Source: Acanthococcus lagerstroemiae
Lineage: Eukaryota > Arthropoda > Insecta > Hemiptera > Eriococcidae
Direction: 5' to 3'
DNA: 64,000 nt
Assembly: GCA_031841125.1 (NCBI GenBank)
Contig: CM063113.1
Location: 37,850,197-37,914,196, forward strand
Positions 32,247-45,269 of this stretch are shown here, piece by piece. Under the pieces are notes generated by a model. It was not told where the DNA came from. It saw only the letters and a program-made list of their open reading frames with translations, and did not search any database. Both the position numbers and the translations under genes were made by a program. Each line of letters starts with the position of its first letter. Within the stretch, counting starts at the first letter, position 1.

Positions 32247-34619
32247 ATATCAGATTGGTTGTAAGCAAGGTGACCAGTTTGTCATTTTTCTAATTTCAGA
32301 TCATCTGAGGGCATTTTCGGTCATTTTCTCCCTAAAATTGTCATGTAAGTTTTTTTTGGAGAAGTTTCTCCTTCAAATTCTGGAAATTCCGCTGATTATG
32401 AAGATTTCCCCCCCTTTATTTTGTGCTTCCGCTGTATGCTGTGTAAATAAAATTGAAATTCAATTTTCCGACAGACTGCAGCAAAACTTCCAAAGTATAA
32501 TATGATGACGAGTAAGTGTGGAAAGAGAGAAGCACAAAAGAGAAGGGAAAATTGTAAATGGTCTCCAACTGAATCGTTTATTTCCGAAAACTATACTATG
32601 AACCAACACACAAATTGGTGGAAAATCGCAAAAAACTGTGAGATTTTTTTCATTCCATGGATTCACACACTGTTTTTTTGGTCTATGTAGATTGCCGTGT
32701 TGCTTACCAGTTCATCTAAATTCCCTTTTGTCTGTTCCATAGATTTTTTTCTATCCGTGATTAAAATTAATCATAGCAGGTTTTGGCATCAAAATGATAC
32801 TGCAGCAGGTTTTGGAGCAAGATGTTCATTTTTCTTTTTTAACAGTCAGCATTATTATTTTTAACCAGTATTAATGTGAAACCAATTTTGAAAGAATATT
32901 ACGACCTTAAAAATAATAGATGAGGTATGACCTATTCTTGTAATACTAATAATCAACTTTCTAAACAAGTTTTTTTTTTTTTTTGGGGGGGGATAGGAAA
33001 TTATGTTTAATATAATATAAATGTAAAACTAATTACGAAATTGCGTTTGGAAGTACAGTTATTTTCTTGTGGGAGTGGATGCGCATTGTATTCTTCATCA
33101 ATTTCCATCATCTGTTGCAGATACAATACTTACTAAGCGGGAAATTTGGCAAAACGGGTAAAACTAAGCTACATTACTCCAAAATTTGAACAACGCAATT
33201 ACACGACTGGTAGGTAACATAAAAACAAATGAAACAGTAACACAACATCACTGCTTTGAACAAAATGGATAATAAATGGATTCTTATCACTCGCCATACT
33301 TGTTTTCCGTGGCTGATGGTTACTGCCACAAAAAGTCCCTCTTCAGTAGACCATTATATATGCAGGATATTAGGTTTTGGCTCTAAATATTCACAAAGAT
33401 TCATAGCAGGTTTTGGACACAATTTTTTATTAAACTATCGTTTCTGTAGCAGGTTTTGATGCAAAACTTAATTTTCGATTGTGTATTTTAAACATTTACT
33501 GCTCACATTGTTGCAAAACAGATACACTATCGAATTCTGCCCGTTGATCTATACTGTCAGCTTAATTATAAAACCTTCTAAGTGCCATTATGCAAATTTT
33601 ACAGGAGAGACAAAAAACATTGAGGAGGGCCATTTATTCAAATGCTACACATTTTTTTCATTCCTTCTTAGAAAATGTTAAAGTCGTTTTAGAATGTTTT
33701 GGCTATTATCATAGGGTGCGGTACAGTCACTTCTATATCAATCAACAAGAAAGTTATTTTGCCTAAAATGGGACTTCGAAGGTTTTATAATTAAATTACG
33801 CTAACGATATATGAATCGATCAAAAAAAAGTCGATTCTCAAAAAGAAGCTCTTAACAGTTTTTGGAAGTAAACAATTCAATTCTGGTTATTGTTTGGTCA
33901 TTTTTCAAATTTAATAAAGTCATTTTCTCTCTCTCTTTTTTTTTTTTTTTTTTTAAATTTTGAGTGGTTACCCTGTAATAAGGTGGTGTGAAAGAAGATT
34001 TATCTTTGAGATTTCTGCTATCGACGAGGTTTCAAAAGAAGGTAAGATTTCAATTAGAATTCGGTTTTTACTGTTAACTAGGAGCTCGAAATTTTGGGGC
34101 TTATCATGGTAAAAACTAATGAAGATAAAGTTTCTGAGTTAGAGGATTGTTTTTCTAGACTAATTTTTCATCCTAATTTCAGATCTGACTGCAAATTTCT
34201 CTGAAACTATTTTTTAATCATCAGTACCAAGCCATTTTCAAAGCTTATCAGTAATATCGTTAATGTGCTGTAAAAACCACTTAAAAGTAGGAAAAAAAAA
34301 ATAGTTTCACTGAAATTCGGAGGGTAAATTGGAAATCACACCCAAAATACATATAGAAATAGTGTCTTCTAACACAGACACTCAAGTTTATTTATTTTCT
34401 AAAACCCAAATTTTCGAGCTCCCAGGTTAACCAGTAGAAACCAAAATTTATTATTAAAATTTTGCTTGGTTGCCTTCGTTTCACACTGAAAAAGGCAATA
34501 TTTAAGACCTAATAAATATCAAATAAAATCGAAAAAAAATTTTTTTTTCACTCTGTCTTAATAAATAGATAAATAGCTGGTCGATAGATAGACAGACGGG
34601 TAAGAAAATTAGAAATGAT
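32247..34619. other. No gene seen; scattered repeats
   Basis: AGCAGGTTTTGG motifs occur in pairs at 32777-32815 and 33404-33457. A 20 bp inverted repeat (AATTATAAAACCTTCTAAGT and its inverse) brackets about 33560-33796 and could mark a small MITE. Poly-T/G near 32971-32993. Confidence 0.5.
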
Positions 34620-34868
34620 ACTCAGTATCGAGCAGTGGAGTGACTTAAGCAGAATAACCTTCGGTGAGGAACTCAGATCGCGAACTGGCATGGGGTAGGG
34701 CAGATGCACGTACAGAAAGTTGAAGTGCACAGCAGAAAGATAGCAAAAAAGAAATCACTCAGCACCGAGCAGTGGATTCACTTGAGCAGAATGACCGTTG
34801 GCGAGCGGCTTAGATCGTGAACTGGCATAGGGGTAGAACAGATGAACGTACAATTAGTGAGCAGAAAT
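34620..34868. repeat. Two-copy tandem repeat, 137 bp period
   Basis: ACTCAGTATCGAGCAGTGGA with GCAGAATAACC and GAACTGGCATGGGGTAG in the first copy. The second begins at 34757 with ACTCAGCACCGAGCAGTGGA. Confidence 0.85.
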
Positions 34869-35039
34869 ATCGAAAATTTCTTTTAAAATTACCCCGTTTC
34901 CTATCCAAAATTCCCATCCAATACCGCCGGAACTCTTATCCCACTTGTGAGTTACATGAAACCCAAAATATGTTTTAATAAAACTAAACGGACCCCACGC
35001 TAAATTATATTATAAAATTACCTTTTCGTTAGAAATGTT

Positions 35040-35600
35040 AAAAATCATTTTTCCATATTCATCTTCTATTGCTCAAATTTCTCTCAATCTCCTATTCCTT
35101 CTTTCTCTCCCCTCCGTTTCCTTTTCCTTTTATTTTTCTTCCTTCTTGGATATCAAATATGTAGTGTTTTTTTTCTTTTGATCTCTTAAGAATGCAGTAA
35201 ACTGTATTTAAATATGAGAAAATGAAGACACAAATTTACTGATTTTTCCACATTCATCCTGAAAACTGGATGAGGAGCTGAATAACCCTTTATAATGCAT
35301 AATATAAAACTTTTATAGGTATGTGTTTTTGTAGATAAACACTTCTTCGTGGAGTTCTGTAAATGTGACGATATTCAGTTACTCTTAATCAGGTTTCTCA
35401 TGATCATATTTTTCCAATGCTCAGAATTTCTCTCAGTCCCAATTCCTTCGTCCTCTCCCATCCGCCTCCTATTCCTCTTCCTTTTCTTCCTCCCCGGTTA
35501 TCAAATGTAGTAATGGTTTTTTTTTTCACTTAATTGTTTGAAGATTAGGTAAAGACTTAAATTAATAAGAGTATGAGGAAATGAACACACAAACTCTTGT
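35040..35600. repeat. Two-copy direct repeat, ~355 bp period
   Basis: A pyrimidine-rich block (CATATTTTTCCA, AATTTCTCTCA, CCTCTTCC), then TATCAAAT and a TATGAGgAAATGAA block, at about 35045-35240 and again 35400-35600. Confidence 0.65.
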
Positions 35601-38600
35601 TCTCAATTTCGAATAAAATCTTTTGAAAACTCGATGATTCGAGAATATTCCTTTTTAAATTTTGATCCTCTCTATTCTGAAATTACTCGTCAGAATCGTA
35701 CATAATTCCGCGATAAGTAAGCTGAGTGTTGACACTCTCGATTGCTTTTAATTGCAGTTTTTATGGACCCAGTAATTTCAAATAATGCTCGTAGTCGTTA
35801 TTTTACTGGAGGAATTCGATTTTACATTATTTCGATCGCGTAATGAACAAGTTGTCGAATTGCATTATGAGTTTCGCAGAAGTTACCGCAATCATACGTT
35901 GGTAACTGAAAATTAAAAAAATTTACGATTATAATGAAATTGCAGTTACAAAACTGAAATTACGAAAATGTAGATCGATTAAGAATAACGAAGCGGAGTA
36001 ACTAACAACGGAACGATTTCAATAAAATTCGGGAAGATTTTACCATTTTACGGCGAGTATCGGCCGTGGGTTTGCTTTTAGAAATGTTTCGCCGTGGTTC
36101 GTTGTTTAAATATAAATAGGCTTTTCTAAAATGTGAGGCAAAAGGTAGACTATAGTACGAAATGGTTTAGGTATAGTAATTCACAAAGACAGTCTATATC
36201 AGAAAGGGATTTCGTATTAACTTCGGTAAAATTTAAGAGGATGAAAGGTCGAAGAAGGGGGTTCCAATTTTGAGTTTGTGGTAAGTACTAAGAAGCTAGA
36301 GGAGGTTTCCGGTTTTGCTTGTGAAACTGATAAATTAGATTTTCGACGAAGGCTCTGAGAAAAGAGCTTTTGTTTCAGAAATAGCTCCTATATATACCTA
36401 TTGTGTAATAGAAGCAAAGGTCTATCTACGTACCCGAAAGGTTCTTTCGCTCTTTCTAATTTCGTCCTTTATATACTTACAAATTCAGAGGTATTTGTCA
36501 GAACAGGATATCCGACTTACACTATATATATATTTGTAAATAATGAATAGTATACACTTCATTTAACTGGCGTTCGAATTTCGCTTAATTTTTGTATGTA
36601 CGAAATGCGAGCGCCGCAGCCTTTCCCGTCCACATTATTCGACGTTTTAAATAATACTATCTGTAATCTTTTTGCATCCAGCGAATTTTCGGACGCTTTT
36701 TCAGTTCTCAGTTTGTTCGGCTTTACAGTAAAATTTTAAGCGGAATATTAAACTTACATAATTGAATAAGAAAAGATCGTTTACATAAGAAAATTGTTGT
36801 GTTATAATGAGTTGGATCTTCGATGCCTCGATTCAGAAATTGAACGTGAGATTTATCAACCAATAATTAATCCAGTTGGCTAAAGTTTATATTTGCTTGC
36901 GAAAATTTGCTATCAAATTTTATACTTTTCTCCTCCTGGGGCTGTCTACTTTTTTTTTTCAAACCTCAAAGCTCATCCATACTTTGTGGTAAGATTGAAA
37001 CCCTGCGACTTTACACTTTCCAAAAGGATGGCGATCTTTTTATGGCGCTGTCGAGTATAGCGAGTAGTACCAAACTAATTTTAAACTGAAGAACCCGAAT
37101 AGCCTCCTCAATAATTGTACTAACTTCAATTCTTTTTTTTCTCTTTTTTTTTAAAGTTTTTAAGTTTTTACTGATTTTGTGCACAATATTTGCCGAAATT
37201 AGCATTTCTTAAAAAGTTCCGGAAGCATTTCTAATTTTATCTGAAACATGGAAGGAGATCTTTTAGCCCACAATATTATTTTGAATCCGGCGATCACAAT
37301 TTCCATCAATTTATTTATTTTTTTATTTTTTTCACTTTGGAATCGAAGAAAGGATAAGAAAATGGCAGCGTTCTATACCTCAATTATTGATCCTAAGACT
37401 TTCCCCCTTTCTTTTATACCAAGAATTTGCGTTACTTGTAATTCACACTGACAGTATTACTCTATAAGACTGAGCTGGGTATAACCCAATTCCAAAGATG
37501 TCCAAGCGGGCTGGAAAATTATACATTTGACTGTCCAAAATATCTACGGGGAGAAAGGCACATGACTTGCATTCTGAAGCCGCACATTCTAACCAGCTCG
37601 ATGTTGGAAGCATTAAAGAAACGATACTCATGAAGTGATGGATCTGATATTGAGAGAATTAAAAGAAATTACAGAATTGATGTTTTTCTTGGAGATACGG
37701 CGGAGAAGAGGGAGATACTTCTCCGATTTCTGGAACTAATCTGTGCCCCTCTCCCGCGGCGAAATTTTTTTATAAATAATGTAAGGCTAAATCGAGGGAT
37801 GGTAAAATGTGGACAAATTTCCCGCATTAATGTTCTCAACTTATCGAGTGACAGATAAAAAAATTTCAGAAAACTTGCTGTGCATCCGGGGCCCACCCAG
37901 GAGAGAAGGGCTGCGGGGGACTATGGAAACCATAGCCCCTACAAGGAAATTCCTAATGAATATTGCTTCGAAAATGAAAAATTTTTCTTTCGTTTCGTTT
38001 TCCTGCAACTTTTTAGTTTTCCCAGAAAAAAGTTCTAGTTGCATGCCTGCTGTACATTGGGAAAATTTCAGAATGTAATTCATTACTAATGTATTGCTTG
38101 GAGGATGGCAAGGCAGATTTATTATCGTTTGCTCGAGGTGATGTATTTACCGTCCATACTGCAGGCTGAATACATGTAGAAGACAGAATGAAGTCTCAAC
38201 GATTAGCTTCAGAAAGTTGTAGGATGTTGGGAGAGTCCGCGGATTTTAGGTAAATTCTTCATCGATAAGTTCTTTGCCCTGTTAGAATCCGATTCAACCT
38301 GAACATTAAGAACGCTTCGCCGTTGTTTTAAGGCTACGAAAGTGTGTGGAAAACGATTGAAAATTTTGAGAAAGAACGAACCCAAGAGGGCTGAATTTGG
38401 AGCAACTCATTGGAGATGCGTCGCCCCCCCCCCAAAAAAAAATAGAAAACGTACAATTTAGAAATACCACGATGAAGGCACTGACGTACATTTTAATGTG
38501 ACAAATGGCTTCACAATTTTTTTTCATGATAACACATTGTACTAGGATACTTTCATGACAACATTTTCTAGATGAACCTTTTTTGACGAGCCTCGATCCT

Positions 38601-38937
38601 CCCTCCAGATATTTTATGTTCATTTTCAGGTACAAGGGCACCTTTCCAAAGTATAGGTACCGCTGGCCGCCTCTTTAATCATACCAGTAACTGTATGGGG
38701 TGTCCACGTTCTTCTAGATCCAGTCGAACCTTACAGTTATTCCTATGCCTGGTCCATAGAAATGTGAATTTCCAGTTTACATTTATAATGCCGTTATTGA
38801 TAGTCTTAAGTCTGCTCTTATGAGAAGGGAAATGAAATATTTGCTGCGAACATCCTTCAAGTCTAGGTTGAATTAGCTAAAAATCTTAAAAAATGTAAAA
38901 TTTCTAGAACGAATAAGTTTTTGGACGGAACAATTTT
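35601..38937. other. Non-repetitive DNA; no exon recognised
   Basis: About 3.3 kb. Several short open frames, none with a recognisable domain or convincing splice sites. C/A homopolymers near 38426-38441. Confidence 0.5.
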
Positions 38938-39035
38938 CGGGGCGAAGAATTTTTGAGTAAAGAATTTTTTGAGCCAAGAATTTACTGGCGAAGAACTTAC
39001 CTACGAAGAATTTACTATAGAAGAATTTATCGGAC
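38938..39035. repeat. Short tandem array, ~17 bp GCGAAGAATTTACT units
   Basis: About six degenerate units: CGAAGAATTTTTGAG, CCAAGAATTTACTGG, CGAAGAACTTACC, CGAAGAATTTACT, AGAAGAATTTATC. Confidence 0.75.
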
Positions 39036-39329
39036 ACCGATTCCGCGATACATATAATTTGTCAGTAAAAATTAATTATGGTTAATTTTATTTGCATTTT
39101 TGTAGAAGAAACCAAGCAGATCAATTTTGAAGTGTATTTCATTAAAATTGCAGTAGAAAGAGTCCAAAGCGTGTAAATGTGCAATGAGACCTGTATGCAA
39201 GGTAGCTTACACTTCGTTAATTCTAACCCAAAATCAAGAAGAAAATGAGATTACAAAATTGATAGTATTTCGCAGGCTCAGAGCGAGGAAGGGGGCATGG
39301 CGAGCTGAGCCTTTTTCATTAAGGTTCAT

Positions 39330-39925
39330 TAGGAATTGGCCTAGACTTATTAGAAGATTTTGTGAAATTTACTAAGACCCGTTAAAATTCCTTAAGGCTA
39401 CTTCGAGACTAATACAACTTCCTCAAGACTACTTATTAAGACTGGCAGGACTTGATGAAGGCTCATCAAAACTCAATAAGATTCTTCAGAATTTCGCTGT
39501 GACGTCCTGAGCATTTTCAAAACTGGCGAGCATTAAAACTAGTTAAATCCACTGAGAGTAATCAAAATTTTGTGAAGCTTATTCCAGACTTAGTAATAAT
39601 CGATGAGATTCTATAGAGCAGTGGTTCCCAACAGGTGGTCCGCGGACCCCCGGGGGTCCGCGGAGGGTGACTTAAGGGTCCGCGAGCTGATCCGAAAATG
39701 TTTTGTTCGTCAGGAATTTGACAGTTTTAGCAAATTTGAAGTATATTTAAATGCATTATGTACATAAGGGGTCCTTGAAATTATAGGGATTTTTTGGGGT
39801 CCTTGGAAATTTTTTGTTGGGAACCCCTGCTATAGAGAGTTCTTGAGATTTGTTAAGACTCTGTTAAGACTCGTTAAAACTCGTCAAACCCTATCAAGCC
39901 TAAGTCTGTGTTAAGACTCTTCATA
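39330..39925 (-). repeat. GAGTCTTAA-type minisatellite, site 1 (reverse orientation)
   Basis: Degenerate 10-25 bp units such as AAGACTCGTTAAAACTCGTC and CTCATCAAAACTCAATAAGA. The array is split by the hAT MITE at 39619-39829. Same family, in opposite orientation, at 45270-45960 and 55690-56280. Confidence 0.7.
39619..39829. mobile_element. hAT-type MITE, 211 bp, perfect 8 bp target duplication
   Basis: Begins CAGTGGTTCCCAAC and ends GTTGGGAACCCCTG. Flanked by identical CTATAGAG at 39611-39618 and 39830-39837. Near the left end is a GC-rich palindrome GTCCGCGGACCCCCGGGGGT followed by CCGCGG. The CAGnGGTTCCCAAC end is typical of hAT Charlie/Zaphod-like elements. No coding capacity. Confidence 0.93.
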
Positions 39926-42062
39926 TCATTTCAGAATGTATTTTCTCGTAGAAAGTGAGGTGCCTCTCAAATAAAAGTCCGTTTTTTTGGAATTTTTTTT
40001 CACCGTGGAGGGGTATCTTTTGGGGAGATTTACAAAATCGAAATATGAATTCAAATTTTCGTACAAATAAAAACGTTCTATCATAAAACGAAACAGCCTC
40101 CAAAATCGTCCATTTCACTAACCTTCCTCGTCTCAACTTGAAAAGGACCTAAGTCGAGAACCTTTTTCATGTAAAATAATTATAAAAATTGAGAACCGTA
40201 GATAGAATTTTTTTAACTTTGCATTTCCAAAGTACCTCTCTATGTTCCCTTTGCAAAAAATACGAAGAAGAAAAATTTACTAGTACTCGGGTACTCTTAT
40301 TAGTGAAATGCACAACCTTCTCGTTTTAATTACCACTCCCCGGGAAAAATTTAAAGCCTAATTAGTTTTATTCCGCGGTAATTTGCTGGAAGAAAAAGAA
40401 AGCTGAGGAAAAATGTGCACGGTTAAGGAAAATGGATGAAAAAAAAAAGAAGACTGTTCGTTAAAAGGGTGAATCGAAAGCGTGCGATGGAGGCAGGGGT
40501 GGAGGAACGAAAGACTTTTCCAAGTTGAAGCAAAAATGAGGCGAACGAGAAGGCCAACGAATATTGTTTATTGGTTCGAAACTACCTGTAAATGTGTTTC
40601 CCCAGTTGGATGATATTTTTTAAGAGCACGAAATGCACTCTCGCCGCGCCGTTTTCCAAGAGGTATTCGAGCAGAAGGAAACGGATTTGATGATATTAGG
40701 GAAAATGAATAGAAAAGGAAATACGAAATTTTAGCAGAATTTACTTAGGAAATTGAGTTTGCCGTATACACACGTTCGAACGAAGGCGAAGCTCGAATAG
40801 AAACGTTAGTTTACTGAAAACAGGAACAGATAATACAATCACCTAGAGTTTTACAGCGCTCAATTAAGTCCCATTCTATATACGAATGTTGCTGATTAAT
40901 TTTCCAAAACTGAAAACGCCCCGAAAGCAGACTTTTAATATAATCGCGTTTCTTTGAATGGAGAGAACCTTTTTCCAGCTACGGTTAGTTCTTTCACAAT
41001 ATTCTTAGCCGCTTCCAGTTCTCTCTACCATATCTATTAACGGATTACCAGAGCTTTTGCCAGCCTCTTATACGCGAATTTATCTCAATTAAAATGGCGA
41101 GCGAGCTTAACCTTGCGTTTGAAAAAATATTATTTATACCTTCGCGATACGCTCGCATCGTCTCTTTGTAGTCGGATATCTCAATACGTGTTCGTCGGCG
41201 GCGCACTTACCTTTTTTGGAAAATTTCCTCTAATTACAAATAGTGCCAGTGTGGGGGCTGCGTTGCGCGGTCGCCTCGAAAATTGAATCACGCCGAATGC
41301 CAAATCCGAGGGCACATATTCGTCAGCACCAATTCGTACAACTGCACTTCGATTCGAAATGTTCAAAAGTAATCATCGCACCAGCGGTCCATCTATCCAT
41401 CGGATGCGAATTAACGAGATAATACACTCCGGCTAGCCATTTAGAAAATAAATGGGGTGACCGGACAGTGGCCGGTGTATTAACCTGTTATGATTCACAG
41501 CATCCAGTTTCGGGATGACCGGTCGCCGCATCTATCCCGAAACAGAATAGAACGTTTCCAGGTGCTTCTCACCTGACCGATTCAACCCTTTTTTTTTAAT
41601 CCCTATTTCAAAATTACCGAGGTCGTGTTTACCTTTTGAACTTTATCTGTCGTGAGAACACAGTGCCGTCTCATTTTCTTCTTCGTTTCTCGCTTCTCAG
41701 CCGAGATGCGGCTCCAGCTTATCGAGCAGCTTTTAGATTTCTCAGCGAAGAGGAGATTGTGAAATTAATTCGCCGGAGATGACAAACGGGGAGATAGGAT
41801 GGCACAAACGAGAATCTGGTGTGGTTCTTAAAGGATGCTGATGCCATTGAGAGCAAAGGGAGGGGTTTCTACCTATAAAATGCCGAGGTATATTCATTTG
41901 GTTATCAGCATTTTCTTTTCGATATTTTCATTCAGTATTCGTCGTTGTGCAGATAAGTGTGTTTTTGAAGACGCTTCCGCGCTTTTATTTTACTTTTAAC
42001 TTATAGTCATATTGACGCGTGACCAACGTGGATCTTCAAGTTACAAGATCTAGATTTATGGA
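39926..42062. other. Non-repetitive, CpG-containing DNA; no exon recognised
   Basis: About 2.1 kb without recognised domains. Holds a TATA-plus-initiator candidate at 41874-41910. Confidence 0.45.
41874..41910 (+). promoter_or_regulatory. Candidate core promoter (TATA box and initiator)
   Basis: TATAAAA at 41874, and ATCAGCA with the A at 41907 lying 33 bp downstream. Arthropod TATA promoters place an initiator of TCAKT type about 30 bp from TATA, so spacing is right and the initiator match is partial. No coding start or splice donor was identified after it with confidence. Confidence 0.28.
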
Positions 42063-44410
42063 TTGGAACTGTTTCTTTTTCTTTCAAAAAAGGCTGGACA
42101 GTATCCGGATTTTAAAATTACGTACCGAAAAGAATCGAACAAACTATCAGAAGAAGGATTCTCTTGGTCCCCGATTCCGAATACATCATTAAATTTTGGA
42201 TCCGACCCCGATTTGAACCCGAAAATCGGAATTCAACTCTTTAAATGAACCAATAACTTTGCTTTAAAAAAAAATTGAACGAAGTATCGGAGTAGTGTTT
42301 TCTCTGATCGCAGATTTTAAAAAGCCAATCAGATTTTTAATCCGACCTTGATTTGGGTCCCCAGATTCAATTTTAACTTTTCCCAATGGTATATTAATCT
42401 AAGTTAGACAATCGAACAATGTACTGAATAGTTTTTTCGTATCGCCCGAAAATTCAGGGAGATTTTCGATTCAACTCTGATTGATACCCGAAACTTGACT
42501 TACCCACCTTCAAAGAGCCCATTTCAATCCTGTCAAAAAACTGAACAAGGTATCGGAACAAGTTTTATCTAGAATGCTGAATGTTGATTTCTAAAATTCA
42601 ATCAGATTTTTAATTCATTAGGCTCTTCAGGTCGAAATTTAACTGCCTCACAGCAGGCCCACAGCCAGGATTCTATAGAAGTGGAGGATTCACTAGGAGC
42701 TCGCCAAGGACACCATACTTGGGAATTTTCTCTAGTGAGGAGAGAGAAAAGTAGTGAAATTCGTTTAAAAGAAACTTTATTTTCCAAAGTTTTTTGATAT
42801 TTAAAATTTTTATTGAATTTTGTGCTCTCTGAAATCCATCTTTTTCTATGAGCGTGCCACTGACTCAAATATATGTACGCGTGTATCTGTAAAAATGAGC
42901 CTCCAACTCTATTATACTGGATTCAAGATCAAGAAATGAGCAATATTAGAATACAAGATAAGGTCTACTGATTTTCCAATTTTTATTTATTTTCTCGTAA
43001 TTTTTTTCAGGATTTTCAACATTTTCTTTGATGTGCAAAAAAAAAAAAATTGAAAGAATCGTCGAAAGGAGGGCTCAGATTAGCCAAAGGGGAACTTCGC
43101 CATCTAGCCCCTCCCCTTTAATTATGGACCTGCTTCAAAGTGGCAAAAGTGATTCAAATTACCCAATCGAATGAAGCGTTGTTAGGCCACTGAGTTCGAA
43201 AATTCAGTCAGACTTTCGATCCGGCCTCGATTTGGGCCGTAGATTTATCTTAACCTTCCTAAAAAACATGAACGAATTATAAAAATAAGGGATTGTCTTG
43301 TCGTACGTATCTATCGAAAATCGAATCAGGTTATTCGACCAAACCCGATTTAGCCTCTAATTTCCAAATTTGGTTCCTTTAAGCGGGCAAAATTGATCCA
43401 ACTCTAAAAGACAAACAAAGTTTCGGAATAGGGTTTTTTCGGGGCACGGAATTCGAAAATTTAATTATTATGTTCAATCCGATCCCAATTTTGGTTTTCA
43501 GTTTCCCTTTCTGTTTTCAAAAAGGCCGGAGTGCAGGGTGTTTTATTAAAACGAGGAAAATCCTTTTCGTTTTCAAAATCAGAAGAACTTGGATCCTTCT
43601 CATGAGGAAGGAAAAAAAAGTTGCCTTTTCCCCTTTTTTGAATGAAAAACATTAAAAATAGAAATTAATTTAATTTCCTTCAGGGAAGCGGGAACAATCG
43701 TCTTTTCCTTTTCTTAATCCGATTCCGACTGCATGCCTCGGAATCCGAATTTCATCCTTAAAGTTGGCTAAGTTAATTTAGTTTAAAATTTAGAAAATGA
43801 GTGAGGGCGGCCCAAGATCGAAAGACCTCGGATAAAATTGGGGAGGCCTATGCCCGCGATGAGGGTGCTCGGTATGCACTGACATAAAAGTAAAGTAAAT
43901 TTTGATTTGTTCTTATTTTACTTTTAAGTTATACTATTAAAGAGAAAATTTTGTTTGTACGTGCATACCGAATAAAGGCTAATATTATTATTATTATAAA
44001 ATTTAGGAAACTGAAAAAAAGTATCTGAAATGGATTTTTCTCGGCCGATGATATCCAATATTTCATTAAATTTTTGGCGTGGCTCTGATTTGATCCTGTT
44101 TACACATTTCAAGAAAAAAAATCTATTTCATGACCTCAGTCGAGGTCGGATGGAAAATCTGATGAAGTGTTCGAAATCAGCGACCTATAAAACCCTCTGT
44201 AGGTATACTTTGTTCCGTTTTCTAATTCAAGTCTATTTTGTCTATTTTAAATCGGGAACTTTGGACATTGGAACGTGAAATCAAAGTCGGGTTAAATAGC
44301 TGATCAGAAATTTGAAATCAGCGTCTTAAAAAAATCCTATTTTGATAGCTTTCTCGATATTAATTGGAGTTCCGAAGTTGGTGATACTTTCCAGCTCCTT
44401 GAAAATGATT
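42063..44410. repeat. Degenerate repeat family with GATCCGACCCCGATTTG core
   Basis: Long array of poorly conserved 100-150 bp units: 'GAACAAAGTATCGGA...', a T-rich bridge, 'GAATTCGAAAATTC', 'TCAGATTTTCGATCCGACC', 'CCGATTTGGGCCC'. Clear unit cores lie near 42200, 42345, 42465, 43215, 43345, 43480 and 44090. Interrupted by unrelated DNA at about 42620-43140 and by the LINE tail at 43801. Confidence 0.6.
43801..43996 (+). pseudogene. Very short 5'-truncated RTE-like LINE 3' end, 196 bp
   Basis: Contains the C-terminal codons KIGEAYAR, a stop near 43885, a 3' UTR with AATAAAGGCT and an (ATT)n tail, like the 3' end of the copy at 1-1757. Flanked by TAAAATTTAGAAAATGA (43784-43800) and TAAAATTTAGGAAACTGA (43997-44014), an imperfect 17-18 bp target duplication. 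Confidence 0.88.
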
Positions 44411-45269
44411 TAAAAAAATTTCGACTTATAAAAAACTGTAGACCACGGTGTTTGAGACCCGCGCGTGAGTCCGACTTCACGTCCTGAAAAAAATGAGAGG
44501 CCTTATGGAATGATGAAAGGTACTAACATTTTCTTTTTGCCGACTGATCCTAAAAAATATTGTGAGTTTTTTTAAGGGGGGGGCGGAGTTAACGAAATTT
44601 ATGTCCTTTATCTTATGATGCATGTTGGGGATGATATTGCTTTCTTGAAACATTCATCTCTATATCTCTGTTTCCATCTTTTTGATATTGCCGAAAATTG
44701 GCAATTCAAGACACCTGGCAATTGCCTATATCCTCTGTGTATGAGCTTCGTAATAAAATGAAAATTTGTACTGGCGTTATATTACCGGACTTTGCAGAAA
44801 AATTTGAACCATTGTAGACATGAAAGAACCTAAAAACTGTCCCTCTCACCGCTGGTTCACACGTAAGAAGTTATAAGCCATGTAAAACTCCGTAAAATAA
44901 ATATAAAAAACTATAATATGAATCAGTAATTCGGGTATTGTTTTCATATTCGTATTCCAAGACTTATTGGCCGAAGCTTTTGTGGTCGGTGGGGCATTTA
45001 CAGAATATTTTTTGAAAATTTAGCCGTATTCCAATCAGTAGGTAATAAATTTTGTAACACGGAAATACTTTATTAGAATATAAGTAGGTTTTCTGATTAG
45101 GGAGGGGTACATGGGGAAGCAGTGGGACAATTACCCCTGCATCAGAAACGCTTCACATATGGCAACGCCTTACAGTCTCACTCAAACTTGCTAAATTATC
45201 TCAGAATTTCAAGGAATTCGGAACGAGCATGAAATAGCCTTGAAGGTCGCGAATGAGTCATCAAGAGTC
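44411..45269. other. No gene seen
   Basis: AT-rich; G-run at about 44574-44584. Confidence 0.5.
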
